From Cyanophora paradoxa (lineage: Eukaryota; Glaucocystophyceae; Cyanophorales; Cyanophoraceae): a stretch of DNA of 64,000 nt. The position numbers and the translations under genes are program-made. The notes beneath the pieces are model-generated. The model was not told where the DNA came from and searched no databases. It saw only the letters and a list, made by a program, of their open reading frames with translations. The DNA lies in the NCBI GenBank assembly GCA_004431415.1, contig QPMI01000091.1:1-64000 (forward strand), in the 5' to 3' direction. Shown in pieces: positions 41,940-54,388 of this stretch. Position 1 is the first letter of the stretch, and each line of letters opens with the position of its first letter.

Positions 41940-44900
41940 ATGATCTTCGACGGCCTCCGCTTCGCGTGGGCGGGGCCCGGGTCGCGCAGCCAGGTGTGCA
42001 TCGCTCGTTCATGCGAGTTCCTTTCGCAAGGCCGCGCGCGGCGTGCCCTCCGGGGCCCCGTGCTGCTTCGCGCCAAAAACACGGACCGACCTGTGCTGGC
42101 GCGCAGCGCTACCAGGAGCTGGTGCAGGACCACGGGGGAACGTGGTACGGTGCTGATCTATGCTCTGGGGAGAGAGCGTTCGTGCTCTGTGACGACGTGA
42201 GGAGTCCGCTCTACAAGGTGCCCGGGCTCCCGCCAAGTCTGACAGGTCCGCGTGTCAAGCGTGCATGCGAGCAGGATGCGGTGCGGGAGAATTGCACGGT
42301 TGTCCTGCCCGCGTGGGTGGAGGAGAGCGTCAATCGTGGGAAGCTCCTGCCGCCCGACAAGTATCGCACGCGGCCACTGGCTGGCATCATGTGCACGATA
42401 GCTGGAAAGCTCGAAGTAGACGGCAACACTGCTGGTGAGCAGATGCGGCGCCTTCTGTGCCTTCGCACACTCTGATCGCCGCGAAGCCGAACGCGAGAGG
42501 ATATCCGAACTCGTTGTTTCACTCGGCGGCGTCTACAGCGGCGCCATGGACCTGAACAAAACCACGCACATCATCGTTCTCGTGCGCGCGGTGGCCGCAC
42601 CAGCCTTGCCCGCCCCAATCCTGCAGCAGGACAAGGAGTACGAGTCGTCCGAGAAGATCAAGAAGAACATGAAGCTGAAGAACAACAAGAAGATCGTTGT
42701 GCGCAGGGCCTGGCTCGACGCCTGCATTGAACGGCAAGGTGTGCTCGCCCGCTCTGGCCCGGGTGGGGCGCCCGCCGAGGAGGGTCGGCAGCGTGCGCGG
42801 ACGAGGAGGAATTCAAGGTGGACATCACCCCGCCGGCGGTCGCCGCCGCGCCAGCGGTCGCACGCGGTGCGCGGCGGGCCTGCGCTGCGAACACGGGGGC
42901 GGCAGCGAGCAGGGCCCGCAGAGGTCGACGTGGAGCGAATGGAGCGGGAGGCGATGGAGGCGCTCGAGGCGAGCCTCTACCTCGACTCGGTCCGGGCCGT
43001 CTTCTCCTCGGTCTGCTCCCCGGCCCCGTCCCGCCGCCCCGCGCCGGCGCCCGCTGAGGGCGGCGCAGGCGCTGGAGAAGGGGCCGGAGGGGCAGCTGCG
43101 GGACGCGACGCTCCTTGCGCGGCGCAGCGGCGTCTTCCGCCTGCCCCTCTGGCGCCGCGACGTCACGCACCTCATCGTCGTCGACCGGCCCACCGAATCG
43201 TGCCCCCTGCGCCCCCTCCTCCGCGCCCCGCCGGCCGCTGACGGCGAGACAGGGACCTGGGCCGGATGCAGGCGATGCAGGCCTCGCCGCTGGTCGTGCG
43301 GCTCGAGTGGCTGCGGGCCTGCGCCCAGGCGAAAGAGCACCTGGACGAGGAGCCGTTCCTCTACCGGCCCGCCCCCGCCGACGCTGACGGCGGTGTGTGC
43401 CGCCCGCCCCGCCCGCTCCGCTCCTTCCGACCCCCGCTGCAGCCCTGCCGCCGCGGGCGCCGCCGCGGCGGACGGCGTCGGGCGCCTCGGCGGCGTCGCA
43501 GCGGGCGCCGGTGCCGCCTCCGGAGGCGTCGCGCGGCTCGTCGCCCGTGCCGGGCGCGGAGAGCTCGCGGGACGGGTCGGCGGGGGCGGCGGCCGAGGAT
43601 GGGGACCCGTTCGCCGAGTTCCTGACCTACTACGAGAACGGCGGCAGCTCGCGCGACTCGACTGCCTCCGCCTCGCGCGACGCCCCGGCCGCGCCCCGCG
43701 CCTCCCCGCCCCCGGTCGCCGCCCGCCCGTTCGCCTTCGCCTCCGCCGCCGCCTCGGCGCCGTCCCCCCCGCCTCCCGCCCTCGTTCCGTACCAGCCGCC
43801 CTCCGAGCCGGCGCCGGCCGAGCTCTCCTTCGACGCGTGCTCGATGCCGGCCCCCTCGGGCGCCGCGGGGCAGGTCGCGCCGCCGCCGCCCCCCCCGGGC
43901 CTCTTCGAGGGGGTCCTCGTCCTCTGCGACGAATCCCTGCCCTTCCCCTTCGTGCGCCCGCTCGGATCCGCTTGCCGTTCTCGCATCTCTGAGCCGCCCG
44001 CAGCGGGACCAGTACCGGGTCGGCTTCGAGCGGCTCGGGGGCAGCTGGTTCGAGGGCGTGCCGTCCCCGGGCGCCGAGCGGGCCCTTCTCGACCAGGCGC
44101 TCGCCTACGCGCGCTTGAAGGCTCGCCCGCCAGCCAGCCTCGCCGGCGCCCGGCCGCTCCCCGCGGGTCTCAGCGCGGCTGGCAGGTTCTGCTTGTGGCG
44201 GAGCGGAAGGCGCTGGAGGCGTGCGTGGCGCCCTTCCCGCACATGCTCCTCGCCCTCGACCGCTGGCTCCTCTTCTGCTTCGAGGCAGGCGCCCCCTCCG
44301 AGCCGCCGCCGCCCCTCCCGCTGACGCCGCGGCGGGCGCCAGCACCGGCGAGTCTTCAGCCCGCTGGAGGCGGTGATGTTCCGGCCGACGCCGGCGTGCG
44401 CGAGGATGGAGGGCCTCGCCCGCCGCCGCGTCGCCTTATCGGGCTTCCCCGACGTCGAGCGGAGCGCGCTGGCGGCGCTGCTGGAGGCGATGGGCGCCCA
44501 GCCGAAGGGCGCCGGGGAGCGGATGAAGAAGAGGGAGACGGAGATGCTGGTGTGCGCGGAGGCGCAGGGGACCAAGTACCTCGCAGCCACCAACTGGAAC
44601 ATCCCCGTCGTCTCCGGCGAGTGGGTCTACCAGACCGCCCGCTCCGTGCGCCCCGCCCCGCCGCCCCGCCCCGCCCCGCCCCGCCCCGCCCGACGGCGAT
44701 CGCAGGGCCGCATGCAGCCCTACGCGGACTTCCCGCCGCCCCCGTTCAAGCTCATCCCGACGCCCGCGGTGAAGAAGGAGAAGGACGGGCCGGCGGCGCT
44801 GTCGGGCGCGCCCTCGGCCCCCGAGGACAGCCTCTCGGGCTTCCCCCAGGGCTTCGGTGCGGCCGCCGCAAACAGGCGCATCGAAGCTTCTGGCCTGACG

Positions 44901-47900
44901 CGGTGCGGCAGACGAGAGCAGCCAGGCGGGGCCCTGCGGCAGCGCGCCCGTCCCCCCACACGACGACAAGGAGAATTCGATGCCGCCACCGGTGCGCGCC
45001 GAGCCCCGGCGCGCGCTCTCTCTGTCTCGCTCGCCTCCGCCGCCGACTCCAGCGCCGGGACGCGCGTGTACAGGAGCGGGGGCTCGCCCGAGCGGGGAGC
45101 TCGCAGCGGAGCTCGCTCCTCGCGCAGGTCATCGCCAGCGCCGAGAGCCAGAGCCCCAAGAAGCGTGCCGCCGACTCCGCCCGCCGCCCGGCCCTCGCCC
45201 GTCCCGCGGTGCGCTCAATGCGCCCCGCGCCCGTCGCCTTCGCGGGCTAGCCTCACGGGGACGCAGGGCGGGCGCAACCCGAACCCGTTCGCGGCCGGCG
45301 CGGCGCGGCGCGGAAGCCGGGGGGCGCCGGGGCGGGCGGGCGAGCCCCTCCGCGGCGTCGAAATCCTCCTCTCCGCCGAGCAGACGGTCCGGGCCGACTC
45401 TCCCCGCGCTCGCGGCCACGCGTTAGATTGTGCGCGCAGGCGCTCGACCGGTTCGAGGAGCTCTCGCAAGTGGCGCGGGGCCTCGGGGCGACCCTCGTGC
45501 ACGCCCTCGCCCCCTCCGTCACCCACGTCATGCACCGTGCGCCCCTGTTCCCGTCCACTTCGTCTGCGCCCGTTCGCCCCGCTCACCTTCCGGTCAGAGG
45601 CGAAGCTGGCGGGCGAGCAGTGCGACGAGCTGCGGGCCGCCCTCGAGCGCGGCATGCGGCCGCACGCCGTGAGCCCCCGCTGGCTCTACGAGGTTCGTCC
45701 CCCGCGCCTCCCGCCGCCCGCGCCCCGCCCGCCGCCCTCACCCCGGTCTCAGTGCGACAAGCGGCGCGCGCGGCTGCCCGAGGCGGACTTCCCCTGCTTT
45801 GCGGGGCCGGCCGAAGCCCCCTCGCCGCGCCGCGCGGCCGCCTCGTCGGAGCCCGCCGCACCCGCCCTTCCGCCGGCCTTTGGCAAGGACCCGCGGAAGC
45901 GGGCGGCGGCCGGCGGCGGCCCCGCGCACTCTCCGCCCTCAAAGGCGGCGGCCACGCCGAGCCGCCGCCGCTCGCCGCGGCTGCACGCGGGCGAGGAGGC
46001 AGAGGAGCTCGTGCCGCCGGCCCCCGCAGAGGCGGAGGCCGCGGACGCGGATGCGACCATGGACCTGGCCGGCGAGTCGCCCGAGGTCGGCGGCGCGCCT
46101 TTCTTCGAGGACTGGGGTTCGGATCCCGCCGACGTCGCCCCGCCCCTCCCGTCGCCTCCAAAGGCCTCCGCCGCGCCCGCCCCGGCGCCCGCCTCGCCAG
46201 CCGCTGCCCCCGCGGGCTCCCCCTTGGCCCGGTCCCGGCCCTCCTCTGCTCGGGCCTCCCCGGCGCGCCCGTCTCCCGCGCGCCCCTCCTCGGGGGCCGC
46301 CGCGGCTCCCCGCAGCTGCAGCGCCGGCGGCACAGGCCGCTTCGTCGCAGCCGCGGGCGGCGGAGGAGGAGGAGGACGAGGGGAGGGAGGCAGCGTCGAG
46401 CCCCGCGTCGCGGTCAGGCCGGCCGACGCTCCCGCCGGAGCTGGCGCCGCCCACGCCCGAGGCCAGCGCGCGAGGGGGCGGCTCCGGGGCCGGCACGCCG
46501 GCCAAGGAGCCCGAGGCGCGGGCGGCCGAGGTGGCGGGGGTGCAGGAGGAGGCCAAGGACACGCCCATTCAACGGATCACGAAAGGAATCGCGAACGGCA
46601 TCACGAAGATCTCGCCCAAGTCCATCGCGAACGGCATCACGAGCGGCGTGAAGGCTGCCGGCAAGCTGATGGGGATGGCCAGCAGGCCCTTCACCCGGCT
46701 CTTCGGCTCGCAGTCCGGCCAGGAAGCCGAGCCCGGCGCCGAGGCCGAGGCCGAGGCCGAGGCGAAGCCGGACGTTGAGGCCGAGGCGGAGTCCGAGGCG
46801 GAGCCGGCGGCGGAGTCCGAGGCGGAGGCGCAGGCAGAAGAGAAGATGGATGCAGAGTCGGCCGAACCGGTGGCGGCGGCGGCGGCGGCGGCGGCGACGG
46901 ATCGGTCGGACTCGCAGAATGATCTGTTGGACGAAGACTTCATGCCGATGGGCAAAGAATTCATCCCGATGCCGGCGATGCCGGCTGCCCCGACCCCGGC
47001 GCCTGTCCCCGTCGCCAACTCCTCCCGCGCGTTCCAACGACCGTTACGGCCCATGCCGCCCCGGCCCGGCCGCCCCCGCGGTGAGCCGCGCTGCGCCGCC
47101 GGCGCCATCTCCGTCGCCTGACCCGCCGCACGGCAGCTGCCGCGCCGCAGGCGGTCTCGCCGCCCCCCGACCCGGTCACAGAGAGCCAGGTGCGAGCCCG
47201 TTCAGGCGCCGGAGCGGGGTGCGGGAGGGCAGAAGTGACGGGGGCGGGGCGGCAGTGGATGGCGGCGGAGCCGTCGATCGAGGTGGTGTACAACGGCAAC
47301 CCGGGGCTCACGGCCTCGCAGCAGCGCCGCTGCGCGATCGCCGACAAGTCCCGCGCCAACCGCGTCATCTCCTCCAAGGACGCCAACCTGCCCGACTCGC
47401 AGTACACCTCCTACCACCACCACCCCTCCTCCTCCTCCCCCGCCTCCCTGCCCCTCTCGGACTCGGAGGAGGCGCCTGCCCCCGCGCCCCCTCCCGCCCC
47501 CGCCCCCCGCGCCCCCGCGGCCTCCGCATCCCAGCTCCCCTCCTCCGACCGCGAACGGATGCCTCCCCCCGCCCGGCCCGCCTTTGCACACCGCCAAGCC
47601 TCGGCCTCCTCCCTCGGCCGAACCCTCCCCACGGAGCCGCCCGCCGCGCCGCCCGCCGCGCCGCCCGCCGCGCCGCCCGCCGCACCGCCCGCCGCGCCCC
47701 TGGACCCGCCGCTGCCTCCCCCTTCGCCCGCTGCGCCGCTGGCGCCGCCGGCGCCGGCGGAGGCGCCAGTGCCGGCACCGGCACCGGCTGCCGAGGCGGA
47801 GGAGGAGGAGGAGCTGGTGGGGGCATCGCCTGCGGCGGGGACGAGTTCAGCCAGCTGGCTGGCGCGCTTAGGGGGCAGCGGAGCGAGCGGAGCGGGCGGG

Positions 47901-48091
47901 GCCAGCCGATGCGCAGCAGGGGCGCCGCCCGCCTCTCCCCGTGGCCTGGGCGGCGGCGCCGGACCCCGAGGCGGCGCCGCTCTCGCCCGACGCGACGCGG
48001 GACGAGGCGGCGCGCGGGCCGACGCCGCCCGTCCGGCGCTCCCTCGGCCTCTCCAGGGGCGACGCCTCGCCGCCCTCGCCCGAGAAGCAAC

Positions 48092-48122
<31 letters not shown>

Positions 48123-49598
48123 GCCCGTTGCCGGCCCCTCGGCCGCCCCGCAGCAGCTGCGGAGGAGGAAGAGGGGGCGGGGAGAGCCCGACGGTGGCCA
48201 TCGACCTGGACGCGGAGGAGGCGACGCCCCCGGCACCAGGCTCCCGCGGCGCCCGCGCCCCGGCGGCAGCGCCGGCTCGCGCGGCTCGCGGGGCAGCTCG
48301 GGCGGCAAGCGCAAGCGGGGTGCCGGCTCCCCCGCGGAGCCCGAGGCGGGGAAGCAGGGGACCCCGCCGGAGGAGGCGGCGAGCGGGCGCCGCACGCGGA
48401 GCCGGGCCTCGCAGGAGGCGGCCGCCGGCTCGCCGCGCACGGCCGGCACCTGCCGCGTCCTCTTCTCTGGGTTCACCGACGACGAGAGGCCCGCCATGGA
48501 AGGTGCCAGCCCCGCGCGCCCCGCCTCGCCCCCGCGCCTTCGTCCTTGGCCGCTGAGGCGGCCCCAGCGCGCGTGCGGGAGGCGGGCGGTGTCGTGCTGC
48601 CGAACGGCCCCGAGAGCTACGCGAATGCTACCCACCTCGTCTGCGCGAACCTCGTCAAGGCGGGCGCCAAGGCACGCCCACGCCGCCCCGCGCCGCGCCC
48701 CGCGCCGCGCCCCCGCGTGCGAGCCACCGCGCAGGTCTACGCGGCGGTGGCGGGGGGCAAGTGGGTGCTGCGGCCCTCGTGGCTCGACCCCGCGCGCTCG
48801 CCGGGCGCGAGACGGCTGCTGCCGGACGAGGCGGCGCACGAGTGGGGGCCGGAGGACGTGCGCGCGCTCCTCGCGGGGGAGCCGGCGGCAGACAGGGAGC
48901 GCCTGCTGGCCCTGGGGCACGCGGTGCGGGCGAGCCGGGAGGCGCGCGAGGCCGGCGCCCCCGGCCTCTTCTCCTGCTGGGGCCGCTCCTTCATCCTCGA
49001 GGCGCCCGACGAGCGCGACTGGGCCCGCAGGCTCGTCGCCGTCCTCCAGTGCGGGGGCGCGCAAGTCGAGACGAAGCCGACGCGGGCCAGCTACCTCGCC
49101 TGCGCCCGCGCCTTCTTCAAGAGCGGCGAGGCGATCGCCAGGGGCCCCTCTTGGCTGGGGCCGCTCGTCAAGGCCGGCACCATCCCCGCCCTCCTCACCT
49201 CCTACGTCGAGGCGTGCATCGCGCACCAGAAGGAGCTCCCGGCCGGCGAGCCCCGCTTCCACCCCCTCCAGTCCGCCGCGCGCGACACCGGTCCGGCCCG
49301 CCCTCGGCCGTCCCCGGCGCCGCCCTCACGCCCGCCCCCGCAGAAACGCAGCAGAGGCAGCATGGGGGCAGGAAAACGAGCGCAGGCGCGTCTCAGCAGC
49401 CGGCGGCCTCAGCGCGGCAGTCGATGCCTGCCAACAGTCTCAACGCCGCCGCCAGCAGCGCGGCCCAGAAGCGCAGGCGCGTTGCCCCGCCGCCTCCCTC
49501 AGCCTAAGGTCAATCTAACCCGCTTTGATTTGCCGCGCAGGGATGCGTCGGGAAGCGGGGCAGCCGCGAGCCAGTCCAAGAAATCGCAGCGCAAGTGA
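41940..49598 (+). CDS. Large multi-BRCT protein, TopBP1/Dpb11-like
   Basis: A predicted product of around 2,000 residues from ATG 41940 (MIFDGLRFAWAGPGSRSQ) to TGA 49598. BRCT-like modules by eye: 1) RYQELVQDHGGTWYGADL, VVLPAWVEESVNRGKLLPPD; 2) MCTIAGKLEVDGNT, RISELVVSLGGVYSGAMDLN, KIVVRRAWLDACIERQ; 3) RRDVTHLIVVDRPTE, LVVRLEWLRACAQAKEHLDE; 4) FEGVLVLCDESLPF, MLLALDRWLLFCFEAG; 5) RRRVALSGFPDVERSALAAL, NIPVVSGEWVYQTAR; 6) LSQVARGLGATLVHALAPSV, HAVSPRWLYE; 7) CRVLFSGFTDDERPAMEG, GGKWVLRPSWLDPARSPG; 8) FILEAPDERDWARRLVAVLQ, TSYVEACIAHQKELP. Linkers are Pro/Ala/Glu-rich. Multiple BRCTs bind phosphoproteins in DNA replication and checkpoint signalling. A split into two genes near 45.2 or 47.1 kb cannot be excluded. 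Confidence 0.62.
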
Positions 49599-49625
49599 TC
49601 CGTTTCGCCGAGGACTTCTTTATAA

Positions 49626-50040
49626 TTACATGTACACACGTACAATCCGAAATATGTTGCATTTTTCGCAAGCGATGCGAATACCGGCGGAAGAAGCGAT
49701 GTTCAGGCCTGCGCTACCGGTCAGGGCGCGCGGTACGGGCGGGGAAGGGCGGGTCGCGCGCACGGAGTCGAGGCGGGCGAAGATTCTGTCGCTGTCGGAG
49801 ACGTACTCGCCTTGGAACTCCAAGACGGGGATTTTGTTCTCGGGGTTGATCCGCGCGAGCAACTCCGGCTTCGCGTGTGGGTCTACGTGGACGAACTCGT
49901 ACTGCATCCCGCGCCGGTCCAGCGCCTGCTTCACCTTCATGCTGCGGGGACAAATTGTGTGAGGATTGTGCGGCGGGACGTCGACAGAAGAGAGCGAAAC
50001 GCGCAGAGGGCACGCACGTGTACGGGCAATTCCTGCGCAT
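49626..50040 (-). CDS. GST N-terminal / glutaredoxin-like thioredoxin-fold protein
   Basis: Short exon 1 (50040-50018) and intron 50017-49942 splice in phase to give MRRNCPYTMKVKQALDRRG, then MQYEFVHVDPHAKPELLARI, NPENKIPVLEFQGEYVSDSD and RIFARLD. CPYTMKV is the active-site loop of the GST-N/glutaredoxin fold, and NKIPVLEF is its conserved cis-Pro strand. The exon-1 start may lie further upstream (SHESVTFAARDRAP precedes in frame). After RIFARLD the frame continues to 49626 with poor composition, so the real C-terminus or a further intron is uncertain. Convergent with the BRCT gene, 27 bp apart. Confidence 0.65.
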
Positions 50041-50346
50041 CGGGGCGCGATCGCGAGCCGCGAAAGTCACGGACTCGTGCGACTGGGCGCGAGGCGGGAG
50101 AGCTCGAGCACGGGAGAATTCGCGCACGGGGACCCAAACAGGCGGGTGGGCGTCGGCCTCGCGCCGGGCTGCTCGCCAGGGCCGGTGCCGTAGGTGTACC
50201 GGGTTGCCATCGAGGAGCGCGTCAGCTGCTGCGGTGTGCGAATAAACCTGGAAACACTGACAGCGCGAGCCCTGTCCATAGCTGTAGGGAGATCTCGCGA
50301 TGCCGAGGGGACGGGCCGGGGAGGGGATGCCGGGCCTAGCTTGCAA

Positions 50347-51121
50347 TTGTTCGGGCCCGGCCCGGCGGGAAGGGGAGTTCGAAATTTTAGTGAGGGGGCC
50401 CTGAGGGGAGCGGGGGCTTAACGTGATCGATATCGTTCGGGCCCGGGGAGGATCCGGAGAATTCGAGGCCAGACGTCGACTCTGAGATCTACATGGGGGG
50501 CATGCATATAAAACTCGAATTCGAACTTTGTGGGGGGAGGGCGGCCGGGGGGAATTCGAAGCTTAAAGGAGTCTAGCCTAGTAGATCTAGATCTGCGCAT
50601 GCGGCTCTTCGACCTGTTAGCTAAATTTTTTTTTTTAAGTGTGAATCTACGTATATATATATACGATCTGATCACGGTCATCATGCATACGTGAGGCTCG
50701 GAGCTCGAGCTCGCCGTGCACTGTGCATTTCGAACTTATCGCACATGTACAGGTTCACTGAGCCAATTGCAAAGGATCCCGGATCGGAGCGACTCGGTTG
50801 CAATTGAAGTTTCAAGTTCGTCAAATTGCCGCGCAGTGCGATTCGAATTCGAATTCATGATTCAATGATTCAGTGATTCATGATTTTGGGAGCCCTGTTC
50901 GACGGTCGCAGAAGTGGAGCCGATAGCTAGTGGAGAGGGCCTCGGACGGGGGTGATCAAGGTCTACCTAGGGCGACTCTGCAGCTTCACTCGCGACGGCC
51001 AAGTGGCTGACACGCCTCAAACACTGCAAGCGGCCCGGAGGGGGCACAGCCGGTTGGGGGGCGGCGGGATGGGCGAGGCCCTGAGGGTGGCGTTTGCCGC
51101 AGGGCTAGCGCTGGGGTGCGT
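50347..51121. other. Palindrome-dense intergenic island
   Basis: No gene seen. AT-richer than its neighbours, with overlapping palindromes: GATCGATATCG (about 50423), TAGATCTAGATC (50581), TACGTATATATATA (50648), CGAATTCGAATTCATGA (50842), and GATTCA repeats (50852-50880). It shares TATATACGATCTGATCA-like text with the island at 11690. Three repeats of a TGATTCA unit occur in 30 bp. Confidence 0.55.
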
Positions 51122-52798
51122 CTAGGACGTGGGGCTGGGGAGGCGGCCGCGGACAAGGGCGCCGGGCCTCCGCGGATCGACCTCTGCGGGCGGCGGCTCG
51201 GCGTCGGCGGCGGCGGGCGCGGGGCGGGGCCGGCGGGGCGCCTCCCCGGGAGGGGGCGCACGGGTGGAGGGGCCCTCGAGGACGGAGAGGCAGAGCCACT
51301 CGCCGCCGCCGCCGAGCTTGCCGTCGCGCCACGTGCGCACGCGCCCGTCGTCCCCCGCCGAGGCGAGCACCGTCCCCAGCGCGTTCCACTCCACCTTCCA
51401 CACCTGCCGGGGACGCGCGAGAGGCCGGCGAGTCAGCGGGCCGGCGAGCTGGTGGGAGGGCGGTCGCACCTCGGCGTTGTGGTCGCGGAGGACGGTTACG
51501 CATTCGGCGGCGGCGGCGGCGCCGTCGGGGCTCAGCTGCAGCCGCCACACGCGCACCGTCCCGTCCGACGAGGCCGTCGCCAGCTTGTGGTGGTTCCTGC
51601 GCCGGCGCGGAGGCCGCTCTCGGCGCGGAGAGCCTCGGGACTGGACGGGGCGAGGCGGGGCGGACCGGCCGGTGTCGGGCGCCCAGGCGACGTCGTTGAC
51701 GCGCGCCGTGTGGCCCGAGAGGACGGCGATGACCTCCCAGCGCCGGCTCGCCTGCCGGAACTGCCACACCTGCGCCAGGCCCTGCAACCCCCCTCGGCTC
51801 AGGCGGGGCCCGGGGCGGGGCGGGGCGGGGCGCGCGCCTTGGGCTGGCCGGAGCCCGGGGCGGGATCGTCGGAGCCGACGAGGAGCGTGGGCGGGTCGTA
51901 GCGCGAGGGGTTCCACGCGAGGCACGCCCCGCGCTGCGACTCGAACTCCTCCTGCGCCCGCCGCTCTCGGCCCCCGCGCGGGGCCGGCAGGGAGAGCGCG
52001 CGGGGCGGGGAAGGAGAGCGCGCGGGCCGCGCCGCGGGGCGCACGAGGAGCGGCCAGTGCGTCAGGTTCAGCACGTCGATTGCCTCGTAGATGCGCACGA
52101 AGCCGTCCGCCGAGCACGTCGCCTGCGCCCGCGTTCGCGTCGGCGTCATCGGCTGCGCCCAGCGCGCGCCGGAGCGCCCGGGCGGGGCGGGGCGGGGCGG
52201 GGCGGGGCGGACGAGGCGGAGGCCCATGTGGCGCGGGGAGAACTTGATGTCAGTGACGGCGTCGCGGCTGTCCACAAGCGACGCCCGGTTGACCCACTGC
52301 GTCGGCCGCCCGGGGCCCGCGCCCGCCGCCGCCACGTCTGCCACCGCCGCCATGAGTAGCTCGGGAGCCCGGGCGGGGAGGCGGCGAACCCTGCTCCTCC
52401 CAAATGATCACGTTCCGGTCCACGGAGCACGAGGCGAGGATCTGGCCGAACTCCGGGTGCGCCCATTGCACGCGGTAGACAGAGCCCGAGTGAGCCTGTC
52501 GCGACGGCCCGCGGCGATCGGCTGGCGGAACGCGCGGAGGCTGCACGCGAGCGCACCTTCCACTCCGCGCTGCAGCGCCACTGGCGGTCGCTGGGGTCCT
52601 GGTCCCAGACTTTGATGCGCTGGTCTGACGCGCAGGTCGCAAACCGCCTGCCGTAGAAATCGAAGACGCAATCGTGCACTATCTCGTCGTGCTCGCTGCT
52701 AAACTGCTCGCAGGCGCGCTGCGCAGGGAGTCACCGGGCCGCGACTGGCCGAAACGAGCAAGAACGTGTTCGAACAACGTGTTCGAACGCACCAGCAT
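51122..52798 (-). CDS. SEH1: Nucleoporin SEH1 (WD40)
   Basis: Propeller subunit of the Nup107-160 Y-complex and of GATOR2. Proposed start ATG 52798 with a six-base coding exon (ATGCTG) and donor GTGCG, then [40 protein letters not shown] and WRCSAEWK. The next exons [101 protein letters not shown] and [20 protein letters not shown] follow the SEH1 order exactly. [24 protein letters not shown] ends the propeller; a Pro-rich tail reaches TAG at 51122. The start exon is less certain than the rest. Confidence 0.88.
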
Positions 52799-53138
52799 CT
52801 TCGCCGCGTGCCGCCTCTTGCGCCCCGGGAGCTCGCCAGCGACAGCACAAAGCTAAGCTCGAATTCCGACGTGGTGCCGAAGGGATTCGAACCGCTGCCC
52901 GTGTACCTTGCGTATACGAAGTTTGCCGCATGCACATGCGCAGTCACACTAGCACTGGTGTTACTCAGTATACGTGGCAGCCTGTGTCTCGAGCTCTGAT
53001 CTCTTCCCGCTTACACAGATCGGGCCCACGGCAGGCAAATCGAATTTCTTCATGTTCCAGAAAAATAAAGGCCAAGGGAACAAAAGGCCGAAAACGGGCG
53101 CGTGGGGCCCGCTGGGGGCACACAGGCCGGTTTAGAGC

Positions 53139-54031
<893 letters not shown>

Positions 54032-54388
54032 GTTGTACCCGGCCGGGCGAATTCTTGAAATTCGATGTGATGAAGAACGGAGCGCCGGAGGGCGCGTGCG
54101 GTGCGCAAGCGTGGACCCTCACCTGGCGCGGTATGGACGAGCTCGAGGCAGCCCGGAATGACGCGCGATTGAGAGTACGCACGTCCACGTCCCCATTGAA
54201 GAGATGCTGGTCTCCCGGCCGCGCGCCGGGCGAGCCTGCAGAAGACGAGCAAACTGGAGGGAATTTGAGCCGCGGGCTTGCAGCAGAGAGCGCTTGCGGT
54301 AATTGCGGCGAAGACAGCTGTAGTTGCAGGCACTTCGAATTTCGACTGAAGGCCCTTGTGCATACGATCGTGAAGGATTATATGCTGG

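Noticed and set aside
52868-52950. tRNA-like text GGTGCCGAAGGGATTCGAACC (read on minus as a tRNA 3' half)
   Set aside because: No matching 5' acceptor strand is present 60-90 bp away, and the T-stem has a mismatch; no cloverleaf can be drawn. It overlaps the 5' flank of SEH1.
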